Shown one piece after another: positions 1 to 7,694 of a stretch of DNA of 25,483 nt (positions are counted from its first letter, which is position 1; the number at the start of each line of letters is the position of its first letter). Origin of the DNA: Chloroflexota bacterium (GTDB lineage Bacteria; Chloroflexota; UBA11872); contig JAPPFO010000023.1 of the NCBI GenBank assembly GCA_028875175.1, positions 1 to 25,483 on the forward strand, in the 5' to 3' direction. The position numbers and the translations under genes are program-made. The notes under the pieces were generated by a model. It made no database searches. It worked only from the letters and a program-made list of their open reading frames with translations, and was not told the origin of the DNA.

Positions 1-1292
1 GCTACGAGCCGTTTGGGCTGTTTGAACTAACCCCATTCGGCGCGCTGGCCCTGCTGCTCGGCATCGGCCTCATCCTGCTCACCCGCCGTCGCTTGCTCCC
101 CGTGCGCAGCGGCGGCGCCCAGGCCGCTTCGGCCGGGGTTGAGCACCAGGCCTACCGGCTGGACGAACGGCTCTTCGAAGCCGTCGTACCGGCCGACAGC
201 CAGCTGGTCGGCCAGAGCCTGATGGCCGCCGGCATTGGCGGGGCCTTCGGCATTGCCGTCCTCGCCATCGAGCGCGAGGGCAATATCGCCGCCGCGCCGG
301 CGCCCGGCGAGGTGCTGCTGGCCGGCGACTACCTGCTGCTGGGCGCCCGCGAGGCGGACATCGACCGTCTCCGCCAGGTGCACGGCCTGCAGGTCCAGGA
401 CCGCGTGCGCCTCGGTGCCGACGCACTACGCGCGGGCTCACTCAGCATGACCGAACTCGTCCTCCGCCCGCGCTCGGGACTGGTCGGGCAGACCCTTGAG
501 GACATCGACTTCCGCGACCGGTTTGGATCCACGGTCCTCGGCATCTGGCGCGACGGCGCCCCGCGCCGCACCCGTCTGGCCAAACTGGCCCTGGAAGGCG
601 GCGACGCCCTCCTGGTCCACGGACCTCCCGTGGCCCTGCGGCAGCTGCGCGACTCGCCCGAGTTCGTTGTCCTTACCGAGGACGCCGAGACCCCGCCGCG
701 CGCCCGCCGCGCACCGTTGGCGGTCGCCATTCTCCTGCTCTTCGTTCTGGGCCTGGTGCTGAACGTAGCGCCGGTGGCGATCATGGGCGTTGCAGCCGCG
801 GCCGTGATGGTTCTGACCGGATGCGTCACAATGGACGACGCGCGCAGCGCCGTAGAGTGGCGCGCCATCCTGCTGATCGCCGCCATGCTGCCCCTGGCGG
901 AGGCCATGCAGACCACCGGCGCCGCCGCCTTCCTGGCCGAGCGGTCCACCGAGAGCCTGGGCGCGTTCGGCGCCCTCCCGGTGCTGGCCGGCGTGCTGCT
1001 GCTGACCTTCTTCTTCACCCACGTCATGGGCAACCACGTCACGGCGGTGCTGATGGCGCCGCTGGCTATTGACGCGGCGGTGCGCATGGGCGCCGACCCC
1101 CGCATGTTCGCCTTGGGCGTCGCCCTGGCCGCCACCTCCGGCTTCGCCACGCCCTACGCCCACCCCGGCAACCTCCTCGTCATGGGCCCCGCCAACTACC
1201 GCTTCGGCGACTTTGTCCGCATGGGGTTGCCGCTTGGGCTCGTGACGCTGGCCGGGAGCTTCATCCTGCTGTCGCTGATCTTCGTCGGCTGA
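1..1292 (+). CDS. SLC13/DASS-type anion permease with TrkA-C domains (5' partial)
   Basis: This is the C-terminal part of an integral-membrane transporter; the reading frame is open from base 3, so the true start lies before the window. In order, the visible protein has the end of a membrane helix (LALLLGIGLILL then TRRR), two RCK_C/TrkA-C-like regulatory domains (about nt 150-370 and 440-690), and a hydrophobic block of about six helices. That block contains the GNHVTAVLMAP stretch and the ATSGFATPYAHPGNLLVMGP stretch. The order helices, two TrkA-C domains, helices is the standard plan of SLC13 (divalent anion:Na+ symporter) permeases, which move sulfate, phosphate or dicarboxylates across the inner membrane. 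The substrate cannot be read from the sequence. The next gene starts 66 bases downstream on the same strand and is unrelated by family. Family call is firm, substrate unknown. Confidence 0.88.
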   Translation, partial: YEPFGLFELTPFGALALLLGIGLILLTRRRLLPVRSGGAQAASAGVEHQAYRLDERLFEAVVPADSQLVGQSLMAAGIGGAFGIAVLAIEREGNIAAAPAPGEVLLAGDYLLLGAREADIDRLRQVHGLQVQDRVRLGADALRAGSLSMTELVLRPRSGLVGQTLEDIDFRDRFGSTVLGIWRDGAPRRTRLAKLALEGGDALLVHGPPVALRQLRDSPEFVVLTEDAETPPRARRAPLAVAILLLFVLGLVLNVAPVAIMGVAAAAVMVLTGCVTMDDARSAVEWRAILLIAAMLPLAEAMQTTGAAAFLAERSTESLGAFGALPVLAGVLLLTFFFTHVMGNHVTAVLMAPLAIDAAVRMGADPRMFALGVALAATSGFATPYAHPGNLLVMGPANYRFGDFVRMGLPLGLVTLAGSFILLSLIFVG

Positions 1293-1358
1293 CCCGCCCT
1301 CGTTCGGTAGCCTTCCCCTAACACCCGCGACTAACCGTTTCAGGAAAGGCCGGTTCCG

Positions 1359-2405
1359 GTGGTTCGAATTGCAATGCTCGGCAGCGGCTTCGTCTGCGAT
1401 TTCTACATGCAGGCCCTGCGCTACGTGCCCGATCAGCGCGTGGTCGTCAACTTCTCCAGGACCCAGGCCAAGGCCGAGGACTTTGCCCAACGCTGGAAGG
1501 TTCCTGAATCCACCACCGACATGCAGGCCGCCATCGAGCGCGACGACGTGGACCTGGTCGTGGTGGGGCTGCCAAATTTCGTGCACAAGGACGCCTGCAT
1601 TGCCGCCGCCGAGGCCGGCAAGGCGGTGGTCTGCACCAAGCCGCTGGGCCGCAACGCCCCCGAGGCCGCCGAGATCCTGCAGGCCGTCCGCCAGCACGGC
1701 GTCTTCAACGGGTACCTGGAAACCGAGGCCTTCATGCCGGACGTGCTGCGCGCCAAGCAGGCCGTTGACGACGGCGCCATCGGTAAGGTCCTGATCGTCC
1801 GCGCCCGCGAGGCCCACACCGGCTCCCACGCCAGCTACGCCTGGGACGCTTCGACCAGCGGCGGCGGACCGTTGCTGGGCATGGGCGTCCACGCGGTGGC
1901 CGCCTGCCGCCTGTTCATCGGCAAGGACGTGATGCCGCAGGAGGTCATGTGCTGGGCCGACACCCTGGAGCACGACGTGCCCTTTGAGGACAACGCCGTG
2001 GCCCTGGTCCGCTTCGAGAACCGCTCACTCGGCCAAATCGAAGCCGGCTGGAGCAACCACGGCGGCATGGACGTGCGCACCGAGATCTACGGCGAGGACG
2101 GCCTGATTCACATCGACGCCACCAAGGGCGTCCCCATCAAGGCCTTCAGCCTGCACTCGATGGGCTACGTCCAGGAAAAGGCCGACTCGGACACCGGCTG
2201 GACCTATCCCCAGTCCGACGAAGCCTGGCAATACGGCTACCACGGCCAGATGTACCACTTCGTCCGCTGCCTGGAAGACGGCACGCCGGCCGCCGAAGAC
2301 TTCGAAGACGGCTACATCTCCAACGCCGTCATTGACGCCGCCTACCGCAGCGCCAAATCCAGGCAATGGGAAGCGGTGGACCTGTCGGGGCTGAACACGG
2401 CGTAG
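1359..2405 (+). CDS. Gfo/Idh/MocA family NAD(P)-dependent oxidoreductase
   Basis: This is a cytoplasmic dehydrogenase of 348 residues, the usual length for the family, whose members oxidise or reduce sugars, inositols and related polyols. The GTG start at 1359 is preceded by an AGGAAAGG ribosome binding site at 1342-1349. The N-terminal Rossmann fold begins MVRIAMLGSGFVCDFY, with the GxG nucleotide-binding turn at residues 8-10. The family's EKP-like motif is CTKPLGRN with the active-site Lys at residue 94. The GGGPLLGMGVHAV stretch supplies the conserved His (H178) of the C-terminal domain. The sugar substrate is not predictable. The gene stands alone on its strand after the permease; a link to sugar uptake is possible but not shown. 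No defects are seen. Confidence 0.93.
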   Translation: MVRIAMLGSGFVCDFYMQALRYVPDQRVVVNFSRTQAKAEDFAQRWKVPESTTDMQAAIERDDVDLVVVGLPNFVHKDACIAAAEAGKAVVCTKPLGRNAPEAAEILQAVRQHGVFNGYLETEAFMPDVLRAKQAVDDGAIGKVLIVRAREAHTGSHASYAWDASTSGGGPLLGMGVHAVAACRLFIGKDVMPQEVMCWADTLEHDVPFEDNAVALVRFENRSLGQIEAGWSNHGGMDVRTEIYGEDGLIHIDATKGVPIKAFSLHSMGYVQEKADSDTGWTYPQSDEAWQYGYHGQMYHFVRCLEDGTPAAEDFEDGYISNAVIDAAYRSAKSRQWEAVDLSGLNTA

Positions 2406-2467
2406 CCATAGCCCCACGGATTGCTGCTCGCAATTCGGAGCCGGCAGCGTCTGTAGGATTGAGGTAT

Positions 2468-2493
2468 CCGCGCTGGCAAGCCCGTCAGCGCGG
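2468..2493. repeat. 8-bp stem inverted repeat upstream of the toxin-antitoxin pair
   Basis: CCGCGCTG (2468-2475) and CAGCGCGG (2486-2493) form a perfect 8-bp stem with a 10-base loop, 29 bases before the antitoxin start. It has no T-tract, so it is a poor terminator. An operator or a 5' UTR hairpin of the toxin-antitoxin transcript is possible, but this is inferred from position only. Confidence 0.35.
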
Positions 2494-2522
2494 CAGTTGG
2501 GCGGTTGAAGGGACGACGGGCA

Positions 2523-2759
2523 ATGCACACCGTAAGGGCCAGGTTTGCCAACGGCGTGCTCCAACCGTTGGAAGCGCTGGACCTCGATGAGGGCCAGGAG
2601 GTCACGGTCTCGATCGACGACCGGACATCGCCCAAGCGCTCACGACGAGGCATGCGCGCCGCCGCCGGCGCCTGGAAGGGCACCCACGACCCGGAGCGAC
2701 TGAAGCGCCAGATCTACGCAGCACGCCTCACGACCTCCCGGCCTCGGCCCGACCTGTAA
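2523..2759 (+). CDS. AF2212-like (DUF104) antitoxin
   Basis: This is a small protein of 78 residues whose N-terminus, MHTVRARFANGVLQPLEALD followed by LDEGQEVTVSI, is the signature of the DUF104/AF2212-like antitoxin family. Such proteins bind and neutralise a PIN-domain toxin and usually autoregulate the pair. I chose the ATG at 2523 because the family motif begins there; an in-frame upstream start at 2505 would add six residues without family likeness. The C-terminal half is basic (KRSRRGMRAAAGAWKG) and is the likely toxin-binding tail. The stop lies four bases before the toxin start, as expected for a co-transcribed pair. The family call rests on the motif and on the neighbour. Confidence 0.83.
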   Translation: MHTVRARFANGVLQPLEALDLDEGQEVTVSIDDRTSPKRSRRGMRAAAGAWKGTHDPERLKRQIYAARLTTSRPRPDL

Positions 2760-2763
2760 GTCC

Positions 2764-3156
2764 TTGCGCTATCTCGTCGATACCGACTGGGTAATCGACT
2801 ACTTCCACGGGGTCGAGCAAGCGGTTCGGCGTCTGAACGAGTTCTCCTCAGATGGCGTGGGCCTGAGTGTCATTGCGTTGGCCGAGCTCTACGAGGGCGT
2901 GTTCTACTCCTCGAATCCGGAAGGCAACGAGCAGGCGATGCGGGACTTCCTCGAAGACGTTCAGGTGGTCGGGGTTGATGATGGTGTCTGTCGGACCTTT
3001 GCGCGGGAGCGGGGCCGGTTGCGGTCAGCCGGCGCTCTGATTAACGACTTTGACCTGCTCATTGGATCCACGGCCCTGCATCACGATTTGACCCTGCTAA
3101 CCAACAACCGCCGACACTTCGAGCGCGTGGAAGGTCTACGAATCGTCTCGCTCTGA
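2764..3156 (+). CDS. vapC: VapC-like PIN-domain toxin ribonuclease
   Basis: This 130-residue single PIN domain is the expected length for a VapC toxin, a Mg-dependent endoribonuclease acting on tRNA or rRNA in the cytoplasm. The acidic metal-binding residues are visible: D6 in YLVDTDWVIDYF, E41 in ALAELYEGV, D95 and D97 in INDFDLLIG. The closing motif LLTNNRRHFERV follows. The start is a TTG at 2764, chosen because the D6 strand must follow directly and the antitoxin stop is only four bases upstream; the weak codon would keep toxin below antitoxin. The partner is the DUF104 protein just before it. The pair appears intact and is an accessory cassette. Confidence 0.9.
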   Translation: MRYLVDTDWVIDYFHGVEQAVRRLNEFSSDGVGLSVIALAELYEGVFYSSNPEGNEQAMRDFLEDVQVVGVDDGVCRTFARERGRLRSAGALINDFDLLIGSTALHHDLTLLTNNRRHFERVEGLRIVSL

Positions 3157-3231
3157 GTCTTTAGGCGCCACTCAATCGCTCCTCGCGTGCGGCAGGTCCG
3201 AGGCCCGAGGGCCCACGAAGACCGTTGAACG

Positions 3232-3264
3232 GCACAAATTGCAAGTACTACTTGCAATTTGTGC
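3232..3264. repeat. Perfect 33-bp palindrome (16-1-16)
   Basis: GCACAAATTGCAAGTA at 3232-3247 is followed by a single C (3248) and then by its exact reverse complement TACTTGCAATTTGTGC at 3249-3264. The arms are AT-rich inside GC-rich surroundings. It sits between the 3' ends of the PIN toxin and the propeller gene, with no T-tract on either side, so it is not a normal terminator. A protein binding site, or a footprint left by a lost gene or mobile element, are the possibilities. I see no second copy in the window. Confidence 0.9.
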
Positions 3265-3338
3265 AAAGGGCGCGGCGCGCTGCCAAGCCGACGTGGCACT
3301 CCGGCGTCTGCCGGCGCTATGCCGACAGCGAGGTCGCG

Positions 3339-4730
3339 CTAGCTCAGATCCCGCGCCTCGTTCCCAAAGCGGTACGCAAACACCTGCCCGTAGCTGAACT
3401 CAATGTGCACCCGCACCCGCTCCCCGGCCGCCGCGCCCAGGTCTGCCGAGCCGTTCCAGGTCACCGCATGCTCCACCGAGTCCCCGCGGATCTCGTCGCA
3501 CTCGTCCAGCGTCAGGCCGGGAATGGGCGTGCCGTTGCTGGTGCGGACTTCCACCTTGGCCCAGCCGTTGCGCACGTTGGCATTCAGAAACAGGCGCTGG
3601 CCGCCTGCCACCACGCGGTCGGTGACGATCCAGCCCGCGCGCCGTCCGGCCGACAGCCCGGCAAAGCGGTCCAGCCCCAGCACAAACGTGCCGATACCGC
3701 CGGTGCGGTAGTTCACCCCGTGGGCCTCTTCGCGGCCGTGGAACCAGAACCGCATGCGGTCGCCTTCGCGCACCGGCGGGCTGTCCGACATGTTGACCCA
3801 CGAGTCGTCCCAGCCGCCTTCGGCGCCCAGGTCCACGAACCGCTCGCGCCGGAACGGCCGCTGCCAGTGCAGCCCGTCCAGGCTGCTGGCCAGCGTCACC
3901 CACATGCGCTCCACCTCCGTGTCGTACAGGTTCACGAAGGCCAGGTAGCGGTTGCCGTAGACGATCGGCGCGATGTTGTAGAACTCCGTCCCGCGGGTAT
4001 CGAACGCGTCGTTCCGCAGCACGATTGTGTAGTCCGACCAGTTCGAAAAATCCTGGCTGGTCGCCCTGGCGACGACCCGCTTGTACGGCAGCGGCGGCGC
4101 GCCGTTGCCCATGCGGGAGTGGTAGCGCGGCGGCCGCAGGAACAGCCAGTACGCCCCGCTGACCGGGTCCTTGATGGCCGAATGCCGGTCCCCCGCTTGC
4201 GCGTAGATCGGCTCCGGGTGCTGGGTCCAGCTGATTCCGTCCGGACTGAACAGCGCGTATAGCCCGTTGCCCTGGTCGCCATGAAACGAGTGATATACCG
4301 GAATCTTGTAGCGCCGTTGCGGCCCGCCCACGTCGTCCACGATCAGCCCGTGCGACTCCATGGCCCGGCAGCCCGGAATCAGCGAGGGCCGGTGGAAAAT
4401 ATTGTTGTTGCTGTTGCCGCCGAACTCGATCTGGCCCAGGTTGGGCTTGTTCCAGTTGATGCCGTCGTCCGACTCGGCATAGTTCAGCAGCACCTGGTCG
4501 CCTGTCGGGCTGTCGTAATCGAAGCTCCGGTACCACATGCGAAAGCCGCCGCTGGCCTCGTCCTTCAGGATGGACAGGTCCATCCCCACGCCCCGGCCTT
4601 CCCAGGGCTGGTCGGCCGTCACGATCGGATCGTGCGAGCGCCGTTCCGGACGCCCAATGGTTGGCGTCACGTTCCACGAGGCGTCCACCTCGGCGTCGTC
4701 CACAAACAGGTGCAAGTGCGGGTCGTACAT
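3339..4730 (-). CDS. Five-bladed beta-propeller glycosidase-like protein (GH32/GH43-like)
   Basis: This 463-residue protein has no signal peptide. It shows repeated blade motifs typical of the five-bladed propeller glycosidases (invertase/arabinanase superfamily): FRMWYRSFDYD, YAESDDGINWNKP, YALFSPDGISWTQHPEP, YWLFLRPPRYHS, TSQDFSNWSD, ASSLDGLHWQRP and MRFWFHGREE. The SxDGxxW blade motif occurs three times. The last ~100 residues (from about 'GLDRFAGLSAG') form a beta-rich accessory domain. The probable role is cleavage or binding of a plant- or algal-type carbohydrate, but the catalytic acids cannot be assigned by eye, so activity is unproven. The ATG at 4730 has only a weak upstream AGAGAAG. 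It is monocistronic and divergent from the small lipoprotein gene. Confidence 0.7.
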   Translation of the reverse strand: MYDPHLHLFVDDAEVDASWNVTPTIGRPERRSHDPIVTADQPWEGRGVGMDLSILKDEASGGFRMWYRSFDYDSPTGDQVLLNYAESDDGINWNKPNLGQIEFGGNSNNNIFHRPSLIPGCRAMESHGLIVDDVGGPQRRYKIPVYHSFHGDQGNGLYALFSPDGISWTQHPEPIYAQAGDRHSAIKDPVSGAYWLFLRPPRYHSRMGNGAPPLPYKRVVARATSQDFSNWSDYTIVLRNDAFDTRGTEFYNIAPIVYGNRYLAFVNLYDTEVERMWVTLASSLDGLHWQRPFRRERFVDLGAEGGWDDSWVNMSDSPPVREGDRMRFWFHGREEAHGVNYRTGGIGTFVLGLDRFAGLSAGRRAGWIVTDRVVAGGQRLFLNANVRNGWAKVEVRTSNGTPIPGLTLDECDEIRGDSVEHAVTWNGSADLGAAAGERVRVHIEFSYGQVFAYRFGNEARDLS

Positions 4731-4877
4731 GGCTGGCTTCTCTGTCCCGCGAATGCGCCGAGTCTAGGGCGCGCGCCGAACCTGTGCCGCTTTGCCCTCA
4801 TGACTTGGCCTTACAATGTGCCCCTAACGCCGAAAGACCCGTCCTCGCTTCGGGGCATGGAGAGAGAGGGCTTACCT

Positions 4878-5063
4878 GTGTCGATCCGTAAGTGGCGCAC
4901 CGCCGCCATGCTCCTGGTCGCCAGTGCCGTCGCGGCCACGCTGTTTGCCGGCTGCGGCGGCGAGTTCGAGTTCAAGCCCAGCGGCAGCGGCCGCGGTCAG
5001 GGCGTCAACTACCAGCAGGCCCCGGGCTCGCTGTACGAGGCCACCCCCACACCGTCGTCCTAA
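4878..5063 (+). CDS. Small lipoprotein
   Basis: This is a 61-residue protein with a type II signal peptide: basic N-terminus SIRKWRT, hydrophobic core AAMLLVASAVAATLF, then lipobox FAGC with the lipidated Cys at residue 26. The mature part is only about 36 residues, Gly/Ser/Pro-rich, and I do not recognise it. I chose the GTG at 4878 because AGAGAGGG lies just upstream at 4863-4870 and it gives a normal signal peptide; an in-frame ATG at 4857 would add seven residues and lacks a good ribosome binding site. The product is probably membrane-anchored on the outside of the cytoplasmic membrane. Its function is unknown, and no partner is evident beside it. Confidence 0.7.
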   Translation: MSIRKWRTAAMLLVASAVAATLFAGCGGEFEFKPSGSGRGQGVNYQQAPGSLYEATPTPSS

Positions 5064-5096
5064 GGCCAATCCGCCGCCGGTCTTAGGGGGCGGGCG

Positions 5097-5567
5097 CTAG
5101 GTCGCCGGCTCCTCCCGCTCGGACTCTTCCTGGAGGAAGGCTTCGGCTGACTCCAGGTACACCTGCGGGAATCCCGCCACTGGCCTCTTGGCGGTGATGG
5201 CTCGCTTGGCCTCGGTTGGCGAGAGACCTCGCAGTGCGCGCAGGATCACGTAGGTCATCAGCGGCCCGCGATGCACCCCTTCGCGGCAGTGCACGTAAAT
5301 TTGGGCGTCCGGGCTCTTCAGCGCCCGCCGCGCGAACGAGAGTCCGCGCCGGAACCATGAGGCCGGTTTGGGCTCCAGATCGTCCACCACCGGGACCCAC
5401 GTCGCCCTGAAATCCCGCCGCACCTGGGCGCTATGCGGGTCTGTGCTCACGTTCAGCACGTGCGTCACCCCTGCCGCCCGCAGCGCCCCCAGCGACGCCG
5501 GACTGGGCCGGCCCCCAACCCACACCCCGTCCGCGACCTCGGATGGTGGATACGGCTCAAAGAACAT
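5097..5567 (-). CDS. Dual-specificity (Cys-based) protein phosphatase
   Basis: This is a cytoplasmic 156-residue protein with the single-domain length of small DSP/PTP phosphatases. The signature loop is VHCREGVHRGP, a CX5R motif with nucleophile C94 and R100. The candidate general acid is D62 in VPVVDDLEP, 32 residues before the Cys, the usual spacing. The start of the fold, VADGVWVGGRPSP followed by LGALRAAGVTHVLNVS, is the standard DSP N-terminus. It would dephosphorylate phosphotyrosine, phosphoserine/threonine or a small phosphorylated substrate; which one is not visible. The gene converges on the small lipoprotein and diverges from the D-glutamate cyclase pair, so no operon context helps. 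Confidence 0.88.
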   Translation of the reverse strand: MFFEPYPPSEVADGVWVGGRPSPASLGALRAAGVTHVLNVSTDPHSAQVRRDFRATWVPVVDDLEPKPASWFRRGLSFARRALKSPDAQIYVHCREGVHRGPLMTYVILRALRGLSPTEAKRAITAKRPVAGFPQVYLESAEAFLQEESEREEPAT

Positions 5568-5741
5568 TACAGCCCGCCTTGCAAGTAGCCGGTCCTCATC
5601 GTCCCGTTTGTGGGCGTCTGCCCTCCGGCTCCCGCTCCATTGTCCAGCCCTGAGCCGCGGCGGTCACATTGCAGTGGCGCTCGCAGGTACGGTCATTCGC
5701 GGTGTCGGGCACTCGTCTTCCGCCTTGACGGTCTGGCACCA

Positions 5742-5783
5742 GTGGCTGCGCCACCGCAACCCTAGCGAGAGTGGCTATGCCAC
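5742..5783. promoter_or_regulatory. Two GTGGC-N3-GCCAC inverted repeats, possible operators
   Basis: GTGGCTGCGCCAC (5742-5754) and GTGGCTATGCCAC (5771-5783) share the same 5-bp arms and 3-base centre, and their starts are 29 bp apart. They lie in the 265-base gap (5568-5832) between the divergent phosphatase and the D-glutamate cyclase pair. Same arms, same spacer and near-helical spacing suggest a paired repressor site, but no regulator gene is adjacent. No other feature is seen in this gap. Confidence 0.35.
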
Positions 5784-5832
5784 CCACTATGATGGCGCTC
5801 CCTTTTCGAACGTTGTTGGATCGGGCCGCCTG

Positions 5833-6729
5833 ATGTGGCAGTCGTCGGATCCCTTGCAAGCCGCCGCGGTGGACGTGGCCGACGCCGTATTCCCGTACGA
5901 CTATCGCGGCGTCCGGCCTGCGCTGGCCCGCCTGCCCACCGACGCCTACGCCCGCGCCGCCACTGAGCTGCTGGACCGCCGCCCCGGCGTCGTCCTGCTG
6001 ATTACCGGCTTTCCCATCAAAGGCATTGCCGAGACCGATGGTCCCCCTGGCGCCGCCGCCGTGGGACGCGCCTTGCAGGCCCTCAGCTGGCATGTCGTGA
6101 CCGTGGTTGATCCCATGACCCGACCCGTGATCGAAGCCCTGGGCCGCGACCTGGGCGAGATTGAGGAGATCGACGCCCAAGGCGTCCGGCAGGCCGAAGC
6201 CGCCACCGGCCGGCTGCTGGACCGGATTCGTCCCCACGCCGCCATTGCCATCGAGCGGCCCGGACTGACGGCCGATGGCCGCCTGGCCAACATGCGCGGC
6301 GAGACCCTGGACCCCTCGCCCGTCCCCATGGACGGCCTGCTGCGTGTGCCCATCAGCATGGGCATTGGCGATGGCGGCAACGAACTGGGACTGGGCAGCC
6401 TGGCCGGCTTCATGCGTCGGCGCCGCATCTCACCCGCCCCCTGCATCACCCGCGCCCGGCACGTGCTGCTGGCCTCCGTGAGCAACTGGGGCGCCTACGG
6501 CTTCACCGCCATGCTGGAAATGCTGGCCGATCGCCCGCTCATGCCCTCCGAAAGCGACGACCGCCGCTGGATGCGCGCCATCGTGCGAGCCGGCGCCGTG
6601 GATGGCATCACCGCCCGTTGCGAACCTACCGTCGACACCTTCGCCTTTGACCGTACCGCCCAGGTCCTCCACCGCCTGGCCGACGTCTGCCAGACCTATG
6701 CCCAGGCGAATGGACGTATTCCGGCATGA
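5833..6729 (+). CDS. DUF4392 protein (D-glutamate cyclase C-terminal-domain homologue)
   Basis: This is a 298-residue cytoplasmic protein of the DUF4392 family. Its family motifs are clear: LITGFPI at residues 56-62, ETDGPPGA at 67-74, the AIERPG loop ending at 144, and GIGDGGNELGLG at 177-188. SNWGAYGF follows further on. In animals this domain is the C-terminal half of D-glutamate cyclase (DGLUCY), which converts D-glutamate to 5-oxo-D-proline. The downstream gene encodes the other half and overlaps this one by ATGA, so the two are probably translated together and act as a complex. The ATG at 5833 is chosen because family likeness begins soon after it; the frame stays open further upstream, where the translation does not look like protein. 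The substrate in this bacterium is inferred from the animal enzyme. Confidence 0.82.
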   Translation: MWQSSDPLQAAAVDVADAVFPYDYRGVRPALARLPTDAYARAATELLDRRPGVVLLITGFPIKGIAETDGPPGAAAVGRALQALSWHVVTVVDPMTRPVIEALGRDLGEIEEIDAQGVRQAEAATGRLLDRIRPHAAIAIERPGLTADGRLANMRGETLDPSPVPMDGLLRVPISMGIGDGGNELGLGSLAGFMRRRRISPAPCITRARHVLLASVSNWGAYGFTAMLEMLADRPLMPSESDDRRWMRAIVRAGAVDGITARCEPTVDTFAFDRTAQVLHRLADVCQTYAQANGRIPA

Positions 6730-7544
6730 GGTCGTCTCAGACCTTTGCCAGCGGTGCCGACGTCCGCGCCGCCTGCCGCGCGGGCCAATGGGACCGTCCC
6801 ACGCACGGCATGGCCGACGGCTACGTCCAGGCCAACCTCGTCATGCTGCCGGCCGGCGACGCCGACGACTTCCAGGCCTTCTGCGAAGCCAACCCCATCC
6901 CCTGCCCCCTGCTTGAGCGCACCCCGCCGGGCAGCTTCGAGCCAACCCAATTCGCCCCCGGCGCCGACCTGCGCACCGACGCCCCCCGCTACCGCATCTA
7001 CCGCCAGGGCGTCCACGACCCCGGCGAACCCACCGACGTACTGGACCAGGCCCGGGACGACATGGTCGGCTTCCTGCTCGGCTGCAGCTTCACCTTCGAG
7101 GCCGCCATGGCCCGCGCCGGGTTCGAGCTCCGCCATCAGACGCAGGACGTCAACGTGCCCATGTACCGGACCAGCCTGGCCTGCCGTCCGGCCGGCGCCT
7201 TTGCCGGCCCCATGGTCGTCAGCATGCGCCCCGTCATGGCCGACCGTGTGCCCGAAGTCTGCGAGATCACGGCCCGCTACCCCGGCGTCCACGGCGCCCC
7301 CGTCCACGCCGGCGATCCCCTCACCATCGGCATCCAGGACATCAACCGGCCCGACTGGGGCGAACCCGTGGACATCCGCCCCGGCGAAGTCCCCGTTTTC
7401 TGGGGCTGCGGCGTCACCCCCCAGGCCGTCGCCCAGGCCAGCCGCCCCACCCTCATGATCACCCACGCCCCCGGCCATATGTTTGTGACTGACCGGCTGG
7501 ACTCCGAATTGGAACAGCCCGACGCGGCCAGCGACTCCTCGTAG
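6726..7544 (+). CDS. DUF1445 / YcsI-family putative hydro-lyase (D-glutamate cyclase N-terminal-domain homologue)
   Basis: This is a 272-residue member of the DUF1445 family, full length and with nearly every family motif present. These are DGYVQANLVMLP, DFQAFCEANPIPCPLLE, FLLGCSFTFEAAM, VNVPMYRTSLAC, GPMVVSMRPVMA, HGAPVHAGDPLTIGIQD, EVPVFWGCGVTPQ and ITHAPGHMFVTD. The family is annotated as putative hydro-lyase in bacteria and forms the N-terminal half of animal D-glutamate cyclase. Its start ATG overlaps the stop of the DUF4392 gene (ATGA at 6726-6729), which implies translational coupling. The likely role is formation or breakdown of 5-oxo-D-proline from D-glutamate, or a related dehydration, in the cytoplasm. 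The biochemical role of the separate bacterial subunits is not established to my knowledge. Confidence 0.92.
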   Translation: MRSSQTFASGADVRAACRAGQWDRPTHGMADGYVQANLVMLPAGDADDFQAFCEANPIPCPLLERTPPGSFEPTQFAPGADLRTDAPRYRIYRQGVHDPGEPTDVLDQARDDMVGFLLGCSFTFEAAMARAGFELRHQTQDVNVPMYRTSLACRPAGAFAGPMVVSMRPVMADRVPEVCEITARYPGVHGAPVHAGDPLTIGIQDINRPDWGEPVDIRPGEVPVFWGCGVTPQAVAQASRPTLMITHAPGHMFVTDRLDSELEQPDAASDSS

Positions 7545-7694
7545 GGGCGGCGACTGAGACTCGCCCGTCGTCCGGTCGGACCGAACCAGGGTTCGTGATA
7601 AGCCATTTCGGGAGTCTTCGATGGACCGTGTCGAACCACCCCCCCCCGCGAAGACGGCCTCAGCGGGTATCCGCCTTCGTATTCTGGCCACTCC
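7545..7694. other. Intergenic stretch with CGAACC repeats and a 9-C run
   Basis: The 150 bases before the GNAT gene hold a small inverted repeat (CGAACC at 7582-7587 and GGTTCG at 7590-7595), another CGAACC near 7632, and a run of nine C at 7639-7647. The frame running through it into the GNAT gene reads as low-complexity Pro-rich sequence, and I do not regard it as coding. Confidence 0.4.

Noticed and set aside
438..1973. Very long minus-strand open frame across the permease and dehydrogenase genes
   Set aside because: It spans two convincing plus-strand genes and their spacer, and the translation is His/Gly/Gln-rich without family likeness: a GC-rich antisense shadow.
3232..3264. Palindrome as a bidirectional terminator
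   Set aside because: There is no T-tract on either strand and the stem is AT-rich.
3225..4262. 345-codon plus-strand open frame opposite the propeller gene
   Set aside because: It starts inside the 33-bp palindrome, is His/Arg/Pro-rich, and mirrors a minus strand with clear SxDGxxW blade motifs.
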